DNA of 64,000 bases from Erodium maritimum. Lineage: Eukaryota > Streptophyta > Magnoliopsida > Geraniales > Geraniaceae. A model generated the notes under the pieces. The model made no database searches. It was not told the DNA's origin and worked only from the letters and a program-made list of their open reading frames with translations. The DNA is taken from contig OY997593.1 in assembly GCA_963921825.1 (NCBI GenBank), forward strand, positions 69,424,039 through 69,488,038, given 5' to 3'. This document shows positions 1 through 11,326 of the stretch, piece by piece; positions within the stretch are counted from its first letter, which is position 1; every line of letters starts with the position of its first letter. A program made the translations under genes and the position numbers.

Positions 1-561
1 TGACATCACTTGTTTGGGAAGGCGGGACTACCAAGGAAAAGAACAAGTGAAACCTATAATATATGTATTTGACACCACAATGACACAAAAGACTAGCCTA
101 TCAGATAATGAGACACTTAAATCATGTGAACTCCTAACAGAACCAACCCTATACTATCATAACCACAATTACCTCTCCTGCAATTAATAGATTGACAAAT
201 ATTTATAGCACATATTTTTATCAGATTAGTTCAACTATAGCAGGTTAGATTACCTTCACGGGAAGGCTTATCATTATTCACTAAATAGAATCCGAGAAGC
301 ACAAACATTGCTTCAAGGAACGCAATCACAACAATAAATAGGAATTCTGTAAACACAAGAACCAGAAATCAAAATGAAAATACTAACACCATACAGAATG
401 CAATCATTATCTCATTAATCCTACATTTAATTCATAAACATCAATAAGAACTTCAGAATTCAAACAAAATGTACCTCAACAACCGCGTAAGGAAGAATCC
501 AAACGAACTTCCAACTCCAACCGGTGATCCTCAGCATCCTGCCAAAGACAATAAGATCCAT
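1..561 (-). CDS. Partial unidentified gene, 5' part (enters from left edge)
   Basis: On the minus strand, splice-like boundaries suggest exons at about 27-1, 346-254 and a first exon ending at 475. Exon 346-254 is preceded by TTTACAG, followed by GTAATC, and reads a hydrophobic stretch containing LIVVIAFLEAMFVLLGFYLV, probably a membrane segment. Exon 27-1 follows a TTGGTAG acceptor and continues the frame. The first exon can start at ATG 537 or 561 (MDLIVFGRMLRITGW), but its frame does not join exon 346-254 without a shift. The first exon may therefore be untranslated, with translation starting at the ATG at 308. I do not recognise the family. The gene is diverged from the DUF1645 gene to its right, and the rest lies outside the window. 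The exon structure is inference. Confidence 0.3.
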
Positions 562-849
562 TCGTCAATTCGAGTCACGCCATTAATTTTCCTCCTCATT
601 TTCTCAGTAACCAAACAGGATACGAGTCGAAGGAAGTGCAACCTTTGAAGAAAATGACTATGCGTGCGTCGATCGAAGTCTCGAGTTCTGAAGAAGCCGG
701 CAATGGCGTGGAACAATTCTAGGGTTCGTCGCGCTTCGCCGCCCCCGCCATTGAAGTTCCCGCCACTTCTCCGCCACAGCAGAGAACTGAGCTGCGAGTC
801 TGCGATTGTGATCAATCTATCATCTCTGTGCTCACAACTATGAGTCGAA

Positions 850-1333
850 ACTCGGCCCAAAATAGAACAGGGCTTTCATCTTATTAGGCCCAAAGCAACG
901 TTGTGAAGAGGCCCAATAAGCGAATGGTAGGGACCACAAACAAGTTGGTTAATCAAATCCAGTTAAATAGTAACGATATCTTTCTTCTCATAAGTGACCT
1001 TTCCAGGAACTGTCTCTTCCCTCCACCAAGGTAATAATTTCGATAAAAGGCTATTTAAACTTTAATTTATATTTAAAAAATGAGGGATCCACGTGGCACT
1101 AACTTCCAAGCACTTTTTTTTATCGTATGTGCTCATACTCACACACCGTACTATAAGTCTACAGCACATGAGTACACTCACTGCTCTCAGCTCCCAACAA
1201 ACCCTAATCCTCCGTCTCCGTCTCGCCGACCGGCGAGTTTTCTGGCCATGTGGTTCCGGCGAATCTAGCTCGCTTCCAGCCGTTGATCCGTCGTTGATCG
1301 CATTTCCTTACCCTGCATTGCGTGATCGCCGGA
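850..1333. promoter_or_regulatory. Divergent promoter region with GGCCCA motifs
   Basis: About 500 bases separate the minus-strand gene at the left edge from the DUF1645 gene. GGCCCA (site II type) motifs occur near 854, 887 and 910, as is common upstream of constitutively expressed plant genes. A TATA-like CTATTTAAAC near 1050 could serve the rightward gene, giving a 5' leader of roughly 250 bases. Assignment of the motifs to one gene or the other is inference. Confidence 0.4.
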
Positions 1334-2590
1334 ATGGCCTCCGCCTGCGTGAACAACGTTTCTGTGTCGCCGGAGAGATTCACGGCGTCGAAGTACCGTC
1401 AGCGAGGGTGGCTGAGCCCCCGCGTCTCCTTCGGCCGCGAGTTGGCGGACGAGGAAGGCAAATCCTCCTCCGCGGCCGCCAAGCAGAAGCCCCAAGCTCC
1501 ACCGCATCAGCCGTCGTTCGCGGCGTCGCCGAAGGCGGAGGAGGATCCAGATCTGGATGCCTCGGGTGGAGATTTCGAGTTCCTGTTGGAAGATCCGGTG
1601 GGGATGCTACCCGCTGACGAGCTCTTCTCCGACGGTAAGCTCGTTCCGTTACATTTGTCCTCGCTGAAGCCAATGGGCGGAGGGTTGGCCTCAATCGAGA
1701 TCGGGTCGCCGGGAGCCGAGAAGTCTGGCCGGATCGGAGAAATCTCGAATGTAGATCCGTACATCTTCTCTCCCAAAGCGCCGAGGTGCTCGAGCCGGTG
1801 GAGAGAGCTTCTCGGGCTGAAGAAGCTCTACCAGAGCAGCAACAGCAACAACTCGAAGAACAGTGAGCCTCTCAAAACGTCGTCGTCTGCTCCGTCATCT
1901 TCCTCCAGCCTCAATGCCAAGTCCCTGAAGAATCTCCTCCACCGGGGCTCCAAATCGACGAGCTCGTCGATTTCCGACGCCTACCTGAGCCTCCCCTTGC
2001 TCAAGGACTCCGATTCCGAGTCCGTCTCCATCTCCTCCTCGCGTCTATCCCTCTCATCCTCCTCCTCCGGCCACGAGCACGACGACCTCCCCCGCCTCTC
2101 TCTGGACTCCGACAAGACCGCCCCGAACCCGTTCAAAGGTCCGAGCCAGAACCCGCCCAGAATGCGCCTCGTGAAACCCTCCACCACCACAACGAACAGC
2201 ACGAGAATGGGAAGAAGCCCGATGAGAAGAACAGTCGATCCCAGCGCCATGGCGAGCAGGGGAGTCTCAGTCGACAGCCCGCGAATGAACTCATCGGGGA
2301 AGATAGTGTTCCAGAGCCTGGAACGAAGCTCGAGCAGCCCCAGCACCTTCAATGGCGGACCCAGATACAAAAACAGAGGAATGGAGAGATCGTATTCAAC
2401 CAATGTCAGGGTCACTCCGGTCCTAAACGTCCCGGTCAGCTCCGTTTTCGGATTCGGCCAACTCTTCTCCTCCCAGCAGAAAAGAGACAGCACCACCACC
2501 ACCACCAACGGCGGACCCAGAACCCACCACCACCACCATAACTACCTCCACCAGCAACAGAACAGTAACAGCAGCCGGAATCGAACCTGA
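1334..2590 (+). CDS. DUF1645-type plant protein, single exon, 418 aa
   Basis: An intronless frame of 418 codons. The start chosen is the ATG at 1334 (MASACVNNVSVSP); an upstream in-frame GTG is ignored. The conserved block at about residues 81-106 reads FEF, then DPVGMLPADELFSDGKLVPL, which is the family signature. It is followed by DPYIFSPKAPRCSSRWRELL, a Ser-rich low-complexity middle, and a conserved tail with RSYSTNVRVTPVLNVPVSS and VFGFGQLFS. The C-terminus adds Thr, His and Gln runs. Members of this plant-specific family have no established biochemical role that I can name, and some resemble membrane-associated kinase regulators. There is no signal peptide or transmembrane segment. GC content is clearly higher than in the flanks, as usual for an intronless plant gene. 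The family call is firm; function is unknown. Confidence 0.88.
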   Translation: MASACVNNVSVSPERFTASKYRQRGWLSPRVSFGRELADEEGKSSSAAAKQKPQAPPHQPSFAASPKAEEDPDLDASGGDFEFLLEDPVGMLPADELFSDGKLVPLHLSSLKPMGGGLASIEIGSPGAEKSGRIGEISNVDPYIFSPKAPRCSSRWRELLGLKKLYQSSNSNNSKNSEPLKTSSSAPSSSSSLNAKSLKNLLHRGSKSTSSSISDAYLSLPLLKDSDSESVSISSSRLSLSSSSSGHEHDDLPRLSLDSDKTAPNPFKGPSQNPPRMRLVKPSTTTTNSTRMGRSPMRRTVDPSAMASRGVSVDSPRMNSSGKIVFQSLERSSSSPSTFNGGPRYKNRGMERSYSTNVRVTPVLNVPVSSVFGFGQLFSSQQKRDSTTTTTNGGPRTHHHHHNYLHQQQNSNSSRNRT

Positions 2591-4398
2591 CGGCCAGTAA
2601 CAACAACACAATTAACGCCGCTCATTCCAGTGTTAGTGAAAATTTCCATTATTGAATTCATGTTTATCATCAATCAAACAAGCACCTCGCATGAACTTAT
2701 TCTGATGTATGTAAATATGCGGGGTCTGTTCTAATTTCCCGTTTCCGTCCTCGTCAATGTATGCATTTAATTTAACTGAGCTAATGGTGAAAATTTGGGG
2801 GTTCATTCACAATCTGTGTTCTTCACTGTTCATCTTTTGATTCTGTTCTTCGTTCAAACCTGAAAGATATGGAATCTCTGTTTTTTGCTGTTGGTGATTT
2901 CTGGTCTCTTTCTTTTGGTTTCTTCCGTGACTGTGATTGAGGTGCGTTTGTCTTACACGCGCCGCTACAGAGGGTGGGCCCTGCACCCGGCTCGGTTCAG
3001 AGCTTATCTCACACTCACAGCGTCTCTTCGCTACTATTTTTAAATGGCCTTGAGATTAGGGTATTTTGGTAATTAAGGGAGATTTGGGGGGGGAATATGA
3101 ATTGAGGTGGTCGGTGGAGATTGAAGGTCAGAGAGCTGTCTACTTAGTTGCGAACACGGTCTCAATAATTAATATTATTTGGTATTTTGTTTTTATTTGA
3201 ATTTGTCTTGCTGTAAAAATATTTATATTCATCTTTTATTTTTACTTTATGGTCCGTATCAATCATATGACACATATTAGATTGTTGTTAGCAGACCATG
3301 TTACCCTCCATTAATAGGTTCATTTTTTATCCCACTACATAATTGTCTGAAAATTGGGATTTATTTATTATCTGTTATTTTTGTGTTTTATGAACATTGA
3401 TAAATAAAGTAAGAAGGCGGTAAGGACCGGCTTGTTGGTCCGTTCGGGGCAACGGTAACGCATTGTGACTGGTCCAATGTTTTTCGCTTTTTAGGTCCGG
3501 CTGTTCATAACATGCCACTATTTCTTTCTCATCTATCAACTTGTTTATTGAAATCGTGTTGTATTCTTATCATGTTTGATCGAATTGAGAATTTTCTCGA
3601 GTTTCGACAATAAGGATTTGAAAAGCATCGGAAAATGAATCGAGTTTCATGACAAGATTATGAAAAGGGAGTTTGTAAAGAGAAGATTGAAAGACGTGTG
3701 GATTAAAAAGAACTAAGACAACGAGGTTTTATAGGGTAAATTTTGAGTTGAGGCCTATATTTTTGACCTCGAACGTGGATATGTGGCTTCAGCAGGTTTC
3801 TGGTTGACTGGCCGGAAGGGTCAGCCCTTTACTTTCTCGTGGAGTTTGGCGTTTTAAAAAATCTAAAAATGTATCATCGCACTTAAATTGCCGAGGTTAT
3901 CACCAAACCAACGGTCATTAATTGAATGTAATAGCCTATAACTGTGACTGTTCTTTAATGAAAACAACATTGTAGTTGTACCATGAATAACTACAATGAC
4001 GTAAACGAGGTAGAGTTTATAGATGAAGATGTTCTTATTTGAGTACATTTTGGTGAAAATCCATAATTGAATGTAACCCAACAAAAGAGAGCTCAGTATC
4101 ACAACTAAACTTGAGTAGTACTATGATTCTAAAATACCAAATATTACATAATCATTTTATGACCATTGATTGATAGAGTTTTGAATGATCTTTTATGATT
4201 TTGTCCAATTTTTTATTTGCTTCGAACGACCTTGACCAAGCCTTAACTTACCTTAATACAATAGCCTATCACTAATACGATGAATTGTCACCCTTACTTC
4301 TTTTCAAACATTTCTCACATGCATCATCTTTACCTTCTATGTGTTTCATCATACAAAAGTTTTCAGCTCCTAGACGGTGCCTAATTGAAAGCCTAATC
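2591..4398. other. 3' UTR and gene-free AT-rich DNA
   Basis: The first 150-200 bases are probably the 3' untranslated region of the DUF1645 gene. Beyond that I see no coding signal, only scattered short frames, T-rich stretches and no clear repeat boundary. A GC-richer patch near 2940-3020 carries no recognisable protein. Confidence 0.5.
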
Positions 4399-5171
4399 TA
4401 ATTTCTACCGCTTTTTTATCATAATAGTGTAATAAATTCGGAAGAAGACTAGACATAGTTCTGAATATGTTTAGAACGCTGACTCTTTGAACAGAAATAC
4501 TGGTTTTAATCTCAGTTACAAGTTAGGAGATCTATTCCTAATCTTTTGTTCTTGTTCAACAAAAACTACGAAAACTTCTTTTAGCTCGACTCATATAGAG
4601 TTGTGGTGCCTCAGATGTTTGTCGGCCACACTAAGAAGACCTTATTGGATTAAGTATGCCAGGTAGGCAGGTACCTAAGAAGGAATCCAGGAGAAGGAAG
4701 AGTTGGATCAGGGAACGGGACGTTCCTCCTTATATGTGTGTCGCGTTCTGTAGTATTATTATACTTTGCAAAATGGAGATAAACAACGAAAAAAATAAAA
4801 AAAATTGATCCTACTGTCCTGAAATCAAGAGAATGATTGAGAAGGAGGCATCGGTGGAGGCCAAGGCGGTGGATAGATCAATGGCGGAGTTAGAGGTAGT
4901 GGAGGCTGAGTCGAGAAAAGGGATCTTATATAGGCGAAGTAGGAAGGGAAGAAGGATCCATGTGAGACTCATTTGAGGAGCCGGAGGTGATCGGCGAGCT
5001 CGAGAAGAAGATTGGAAGAGATGACGGCGCTTCGGGGCGGACGGTAGCAATGGAGGATAATCGAGCATATTCACCAGAAAAGAATTGGCGTTGAAGACGT
5101 CGAGAATGGCTAGGGCCGGTTTGAGAGAGAGGCATGTATTACTTCAATGTAATTACAACTCATTTCTACCA
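4399..5171 (-). mobile_element. Stacked LINE-like insertion A (decayed)
   Basis: The left edge has an ATTTCTACC target motif (4401-4409) followed by a T-run (4412-4417), which is a poly(A) tail on the minus strand. The right edge repeats ATTTCTACC (5162-5170). The ends match at about 12 of 15 positions, so the insertion is old. The body holds short frames broken by stops. No reverse transcriptase is recognisable. The call as a non-LTR retroposon rests on tail plus target duplication. Confidence 0.45.
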
Positions 5172-6380
5172 TTTTTTTAACGTAATATGAATTTTATTAC
5201 TCGTGAAAATCAAACATACAAAAATTATGAAAATAATGAAAATAAAAAAGGTGAGACTATGTTCAATCTCGTAGGTAATGAACCAACACTAACCCTACAA
5301 CAGGATGCCTGGATATAACAGGGAGAGTAGTTGGGAAGTAGTCGCCTTGTTGGTTGATGTGGACAAGAACTCATCGATGATGTTGATCATTTCCTGACTT
5401 AACTTGAAAATGCCTATGGTAAAATTTCGAGAACACTTCAGGGGATGACAGGCATCTAGGGAGAACACTATGAAAATTGGGGAACCGGGGGAGGACTTGG
5501 GGCCAAGGAGAGCTCTTGTTCGTGATCCACGGCAGCTCAGCACGACCATCAATGTTCCACCTACTATTGTCGAAGCACTGGGAGAGGCATCACCATCTTC
5601 CAATTCAGTCACATCCGCAAAGCCAACCATTGCTCCCAGTCTTCGTGACTCATATCAGGGGGCTGAGGGGGCATTGCGTAGAGATTCTTAGTGAGCAGAG
5701 TCAGGTATATCTTGTTGTTGGAGCCTTTCTTATTCTGCCGATGAAATTGGTGTTCCGTGAAACGAGGGAAGAGGTGGTGGCGGATCTGGACTGGGAGATA
5801 GACATCATCCGATTGAAGGAGCCAAGGTCCCTATTACATCGGGCGGACCATGATTGAACGACATTTGTTGCATCGGGGAGCCCTACGGGTCGATGGGGGT
5901 AGCATAGAGGGTAGATGGGGATGCTGTACTAGTGGATATGGAGGTGGTGGCGGCAGCACTGGTGACTCCGAAATCGGCGGTTCAGATGACGGTGACGATA
6001 GGGGAAGAGGCGGTAGTGCGGTAAGATCCGGCAGCGGCAAGGGTGTTGAAGGTAGTTTCGGCGGAGTAAGGGGAAACGCGTAGGTGTCGTCAGGTCCGAC
6101 GACGAAGCGGATGGTGGAGGCAGTTCCGATACAGTATGGCTTGTTACGAGTTCCTGAGAGCTCCGTATCTCTTTCCATATTCTGTCATCCCATCTCATTC
6201 ATATGGTAGTAGCAGAGATTCGTGGTTGGTAGATGATAGTAGAATAGGTTTGAGGTTATGGTGGTGATGGGTTCGGCGAAACAAAGTTGAAGGCGGTGGG
6301 TGAAGGGTGTAGAAGAAAGGGAGATGAGAGATACCCTAAAGGTTTTGATTATATGTGCAAGTGAACCAATTTCTACCACT
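5160..6380 (-). mobile_element. Stacked LINE-like insertion B (decayed)
   Basis: The left end has the target motif (AACTCATTTCTACCA), then a T-run at 5172-5178 preceded on the minus strand by TAATAAAATTC, as in plant LINE 3' ends. The right end has AACCAATTTCTACCAC at 6364-6379, matching 13 of 15 positions. The body is GC-richer than the flanks and contains broken, Pro/Ser-rich frames such as 6178-5834 on the minus strand. This resembles a decayed ORF1; no RT domain is seen. The left copy of the site is shared with insertion A and the right copy with insertion C. Confidence 0.55.
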
Positions 6381-8014
6381 ATTTTTTTAGAATATAACGG
6401 GAGTTTATTATATGGAAAAACTTAATATTCAATGGATATAAATACAAAAAAAAAAGAAATAGACTAGGTTATATTTCCTAGACATCAAACACTAACTCTA
6501 TAAGAGATTATCTGGCTAAACTATAGTGTAGTTTAGCTGAGGCTAGTACCTCGAGAGGATGGGTGGACGCTATGACGTGTAGTTGTCACTTCTTATCTCT
6601 ACCTGAGGATACCCACATTAAAGGATATGGGGCACTTGAGGGGATAACAGGCATCCCGTGAGTAACCCAGGAAGTGGAGGAAACATGGGGTTGGTTGTGA
6701 CTCGACCATGGTAGGGAGAGGTGTGCTTCCCCACACACACCCCGGTGTTGGTAAGGCCACTCATGAGCTCTCTCAAGTCTGTTTGGAAGGTCTCTCCTTG
6801 ATCGTAGTCGGGGCCGTTGTAGCCACTCCCCTTCCCTTGGGATGGTCGGCCGTTAGAATGTCGTAGAGGACCTCCGAGGCATGCTAAGGCCTTTTTCCGA
6901 CTAGAGGGTATTCCGGGTTAAGCAAGAGGCCTTGTATCGCCTCTGCCTCTCCTGGTCCCGGGGTCCGTCCCCTATCAGAGAACTGGTTGGAAAGAGTAGA
7001 CACGAAGCTCCATGTCCCTACTATTGATGGTGTGTTAGACAGAAAATCCTGGACCGGTGATGGGTTGAGAAGGGACCAGCATGTAGGCCTCGGTATGAGA
7101 GGAGGAATCAGGCGTGGGATTGCCCAATTGACATCATGTGTTCCCTCCGGTAGCTGTTAGGGGTGCTCCATTTCCTAGGCCGCTTTCGCGTGGTGCACTA
7201 GGGGCGGCTGATGGTAATGGGTTTGCCCGCGGCGTTCAAATCCATCCTACATAGGCCATTGTGTCATCCTCCTGGTCAACGACAAGTTGGTGGCGACTTC
7301 CTCATGTCACATGATTCCCCATCGAGGGTAGGCAGGGTTTGAGTCTTTAGGACCAGAGTGGTGCGGACCCACCTACGATCAGTGAGGTGAGCCATCCAGG
7401 TACGGTGCAGCAAACAATGCATACCTCCCCAGTCAAGGAAAATGGGAAGCATAAGAGGCGTCTGTTGTAGGTTAGGGTCAATCATAGAGGGTCGTGATAT
7501 GGTTACCTTCTCATGTGGAAGCGGTGGCGGAAATTGGTAGGTCAAAATTTCTGGTGGTCGTTCTTCTGGTAGGGAGCGATCAGGAAGGAGGACGGAGCTC
7601 TTTTGGGTTGGAGTAGGGACGATAGGACGAGGAGAGAGGTTCGTGGTTGTTTTTTCCTCCGAAACCGCTATGGTTTTATAACCTCCAAGATGAGTGTTGA
7701 AAGCATGATGTGAGGCGATGGGATAGGATAGAGGACAACCTCGAGCCGAACAGCCACAGTCACCTGAAAACTCGTCACGGAGGCTGATTTCTCAGGGGAA
7801 GAGGTCGTGACATGGATCATCGGGATGATAGGGGTCATCGGTAAAATCGGGAAAGTATTTTGGCACAATTGGAATGAGGTCGTAGAAGTAACTGTAACGC
7901 ACAAAGACAAGCAGAGGAATGCTGAAAGAGGGAACTTTAGAAGACCAAAAAAAAATCTTCGAGACAAATCATTAAATCGACTATAATGATCAAGCTTAAC
8001 CAATTTCTACCACT
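6364..8014 (-). mobile_element. Stacked LINE-like insertion C with perfect 17-bp target duplication
   Basis: AACCAATTTCTACCACT occurs identically at 6364-6380 and 7998-8014. It flanks a 1617-base body whose left edge is a T-run (6382-6388), the minus-strand poly(A) tail after AATAAACTCCCG. This is the hallmark of target-primed reverse transcription. The minus-strand frames (8003-7668, 7545-7276) are short and interrupted, rich in Pro, Ser and Thr, and resemble a degraded LINE ORF1. No endonuclease, RT or RNase H motif is visible, so the copy is either 5' truncated, internally deleted or an ORF1-only derivative. Confidence 0.65.
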
Positions 8015-9193
8015 TATTTTCACTTCAATGTAATTATTCAAATTCAAAATATTCAATTATCCAATTGAAACAAAATAACCAATTACATTCAAATAAATCT
8101 AGGTTTTGTTTCCTCATACAGAAAACACGCAAATAAAAACAAAATATTTTCATTTATTTGCAGGAATTGCATCCCATAAATCTCTAATTTATACAGTAAA
8201 TAAGATCCATCATAAAAACAACAAAATTGCACAATTTTTTGAAATGTCCCTGTTCAGAGGTCTGTGCGCAAACATGATACTAGTACATGTACGAAAGAGA
8301 CTTGTTTAACATGTGAAAAATATGTGATGAAACATGAGTAAGTTCTAAACATAAAACCAATTTGCAATTCATGAATTAACATACTGTATGTTTAACTCAG
8401 CAACAAATAATGACACATTAAATAAAAAGGGAATGTGTAAAAAAACAGAGAGCTCTCCGAAGGCATCCTCCAGCTAGGGTTTTCTAGTTTTTACAACGAT
8501 GACGACAGTATACACACGTATATCTAGTCGTAGAGCCTGAAAGTCCCCGGGGTATACGCCCTCAATTTTTATATTTTTTGAAAATAACAATTTCTAATAT
8601 TATCCTTTTGTTTTATTTTTTTTTCATCTCTAACATGTCGGGAGTCAACACTACAATAACATCCGAGCCAGTGAAAAAAATAAACCACTTGTACGTGAAT
8701 TGTCGGCTGTCGGTTCTGTTAAATGACAACCACCGGTTAATCGATAAAACCGACACCAACCACACCGTGAATAAGAGGTGGTTTTGAACCTTTACTATAT
8801 AGCCTTCCGTCGATTTCATGATGAAGAACCGATATGTAGTTGAGGATATTTTCGTCATTTAAAAAAAACTAAATCTATCTAACAAAGAGGGCTTCTGATT
8901 ATAACTTGTAATGTTAAGATAAGCATCGGTTATTTTTAAACTGTAAGGTAACAATCATTTAAACGTGTCAATTTAACTATGACTTTGTTAATCACCTATT
9001 TTAAAGGTCTTAGATTCAAATTTTGATTTTCTGGCTCCCAAAAACATGGTAAAAAATGAAAACAAAAAATAATATTTATTTTCACAATAAATATTCAAAC
9101 ACAAATTATAGTTCACGGATAAGAATTTCTTCTCAATTTTGAAAAATAATAGTACAATCGTTTTATTTGTTTTAAGGATTACTCCTAACACTC
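8015..9193. other. Gene-free AT-rich DNA
   Basis: No convincing frame, splice pattern or inverted repeat was found. A GC-richer segment at about 8440-8560 carries no recognisable feature. Confidence 0.5.
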
Positions 9194-10279
9194 ACATTTC
9201 ATTTATGTAAAAAAGTCCAACTTGTAGCCGCCTCTCTCGTTGCTCTCACTGCAAGAGTTAGGGTTTGGTTTTGTTGGAGGGACGATGGCGACTTCGACGA
9301 CGCGACTCTCCAGTTTATCCGACGATCCTTCCCTGTGGTGTGAAGAACCGGAGGAGGAAGTGGGGGATGAGGGTACCGAGGTGATTGGTACGGGCGTCGG
9401 GGACGCGAGCGTGGAGCCAGTGATGGTGGTCGGGGATTTGCGGGACGATGACGGCTATAAGCCGGACGAGAGGGGGACGGCGCTGGGTGATCTGCCTGGG
9501 CTGGTCTCGCCGGTGAGGGTGATCGGGACAGGAGAGAAGGAGGCGTCCGACAAGGAGTCGGAGCCGATGCTGTCACGGGGGTCTTCGCCGGTACGTTTCT
9601 CGGCAACAAGGAGCAATGGAGGCCCGCTGTTGGGTAGGGGCTGGTCGCATACGACGGCGGCTCGGATTCGCCAAACGCCGACGCGAGGACCACGACCTCG
9701 GACTGCGAGGGGCGCGGGGGGAGGTCCGGCGAGAGTGGCTGAGCCGGAGCCGGGGGACTCGATGGGACGGGCACCACGAGCGGCGGCTTTGGGGCCGGTG
9801 GTGGAAATCTTGTCGGCGGCGACGGTAGCTTGGCGAATAAGTCAGGGCAAGGGAGTACTGCAAGAGAACCCTAACCCTAATGGGTCGACTTTGGGCAGTG
9901 GGGATGGGATGTGTTGCACGAATGGGCTCATGCAGGATGCGAGTGGATCACATGTAGCAGCGGCGGGGGGCCACAAGCACGCTGACTCACCGGGGGAGAT
10001 GGCAGTCCACCAGTATTCCCCTCTCACTCGGCTGGCTCGGCCAGTACCAATTGGTAGAAGCATGCTGTATCAATCTCCAGAGTTCCGCTGGAAGCTACCG
10101 CAGATATCCCCCTTCAACCGCCCTTAAACATCAAACAACTTTTACTTTATGTTATTGCTTTCTGTCTTTTAATTGGAGTTTCGTCTGTAAGGTGGGTATA
10201 ACTATGTACTCCACCCACTATCTTTATTTTCAGTACTAATATTACCTGTTCTTCTCAACAAAAAAAACATTTCATTTAT
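9194..10279 (+). mobile_element. Non-LTR retroposon with 13-bp target duplication and A tail
   Basis: ACATTTCATTTAT at 9194-9206 is repeated exactly at 10267-10279. The insert between them ends in an A-run (about 10260-10267) and holds one long GC-rich frame plus a short leader (GTTAGGGTTTGG near 9255) and a 3' UTR. Direct repeats plus a plus-strand A tail show insertion by LINE machinery. The body is only 1.06 kb and contains no RT, so it is a non-autonomous LINE derivative or a retroposed host transcript. Confidence 0.8.
9285..10127 (+). CDS. ORF of a retroposon, unknown protein (280 aa)
   Basis: The frame opens at the ATG at 9285 (MATSTTRLSSLSDD) and stays open to TAA at 10127 despite lying inside a retroposed segment. 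It is highly GC-rich against AT-rich flanks. The first 60 residues are acidic (EEPEEEVGDEGTEVIGTG), the middle is Gly/Arg/Pro-rich and basic, and the tail has no motif I recognise. It may be a LINE ORF1-type protein, since plant LINE ORF1s are poorly conserved and often Pro/Gly/Arg-rich, or the coding part of a retrocopied mRNA. There is no zinc knuckle, RRM, signal peptide or membrane segment. Whether it is expressed cannot be told from sequence. An open frame of this length in GC-rich DNA can also persist by chance. Confidence 0.45.
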   Translation: MATSTTRLSSLSDDPSLWCEEPEEEVGDEGTEVIGTGVGDASVEPVMVVGDLRDDDGYKPDERGTALGDLPGLVSPVRVIGTGEKEASDKESEPMLSRGSSPVRFSATRSNGGPLLGRGWSHTTAARIRQTPTRGPRPRTARGAGGGPARVAEPEPGDSMGRAPRAAALGPVVEILSAATVAWRISQGKGVLQENPNPNGSTLGSGDGMCCTNGLMQDASGSHVAAAGGHKHADSPGEMAVHQYSPLTRLARPVPIGRSMLYQSPEFRWKLPQISPFNRP

Positions 10280-11134
10280 TCTTAAATTCTACTTCTATTG
10301 TGTTTTCGGTCCTCTTTAGTGGATAATATTTAGTGCATAACACTAAAAATTGATAGGCCAAAATTATTATTTGAAAATAAAACAAAAAATCTACATTATG
10401 ATATGAAATTTGCAAACACTATTTCAAGAAAATTTTAGAATACATATCTAATATGTGACTGATATTTTACAAAACTAGTCACATTTAATTGATTTTAGAA
10501 ACCTATTACTATATTTTTTAGAACTTAAACGAAAAGCGGATAATATTATTAATATTCAAAAACCGTTACATTGTAGTGCTGGCTGCCTGTGCATCAAATA
10601 ACAAGCTTCCTAATCACTTAAGATGAACATTGCAGAACTAGAATTCACCAGTCCTTTTTCTATCAAAACCACCACTGGTAGTGTTCTAGTACCACTAAGG
10701 CCAAACCTATTTACCATATAATAATTATCACAAATCTGAATTATGATTTGATATTTAACCTCAATACAATGAAGTGACATACAATACAATTGCCCTTCAT
10801 ACCAGTTCCATTATTCAGTTGGGCGCAAATACAATTTTAGTAAATTCAAAGAAGAAATGGGAAAGATGAACCATCAGAAACCAAAGATTATCCCCAGAAA
10901 CATATAAATGCTATTGTGCGGTCCGCATCATGGTTCGGTCATAGACCGCATCATTTGGTTCATCATCCCCAACTAAAACATCACAAAAACTCAAAAAGTA
11001 AAAGAATTTCAAGAGTACAAAATAAGATCAAATCAAGACATAGATTAAAGAGGGCTCAGCTGAAAATGGGTTTAAAGTCATATCATCACAAGTTAATCAG
11101 AGTGGTGCATGACATGAATGTTTCATCACAGCCC
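10280..11134. other. Gene-free DNA left of the duplicated segment
   Basis: AT-rich with short frames only. A plus-strand frame at 10916-11218 is not supported by codon character. On the minus strand a GATGATGA sequence near 10960 looks like a snoRNA C box, but no paired D box with terminal stem was found. Confidence 0.4.
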
Positions 11135-11224
11135 AATTTCAATAATCCAAACACAACCAATGAACTTCATCAAAGTAACATGAATGTAATGAGGATTAAA
11201 GTAACAGCAAGCTTATAGATAAAA

Positions 11225-11326
11225 TCAAAGCAAGCAGTGTCGCAAGACCCAAAACATTTGATCTCTGCCCTGTTTACGAAACGCCAAGCCACTTGTTCTA
11301 CTCAAGGCGCCAGATACCATAGGCAT
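11225..11326 (-). CDS. Small conserved ORF, 33 aa (copy A)
   Basis: A 33-codon minus-strand frame from the ATG at 11326 (MPMVSGALSRTSGLAFRKQG) to TGA at 11225. The same ATG, frame and stop are kept in copy B (18150-18049), with two substitutions noticed, both replacements (Thr to Ala, Gln to Arg). It begins just after an intron-like stretch ending in TTAG, so it could be a second-exon start. The family is not recognised. It could equally be a 5' exon of a larger vanished gene or a conserved non-coding transcript. Coding status is inference. Confidence 0.3.
   Translation of the reverse strand: MPMVSGALSRTSGLAFRKQGRDQMFWVLRHCLL

Noticed and set aside
531-860. 109-residue minus-strand frame at the left gene
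   Set aside because: Its residues lack conserved character and it ends in the presumed first exon; more likely 5' UTR sequence.
10905-10995. Possible C/D-box snoRNA on the minus strand (GATGATGA near 10960)
   Set aside because: A CTGA occurs about 90 bases on, but no terminal stem pairs around the boxes and no guide region was recognised.
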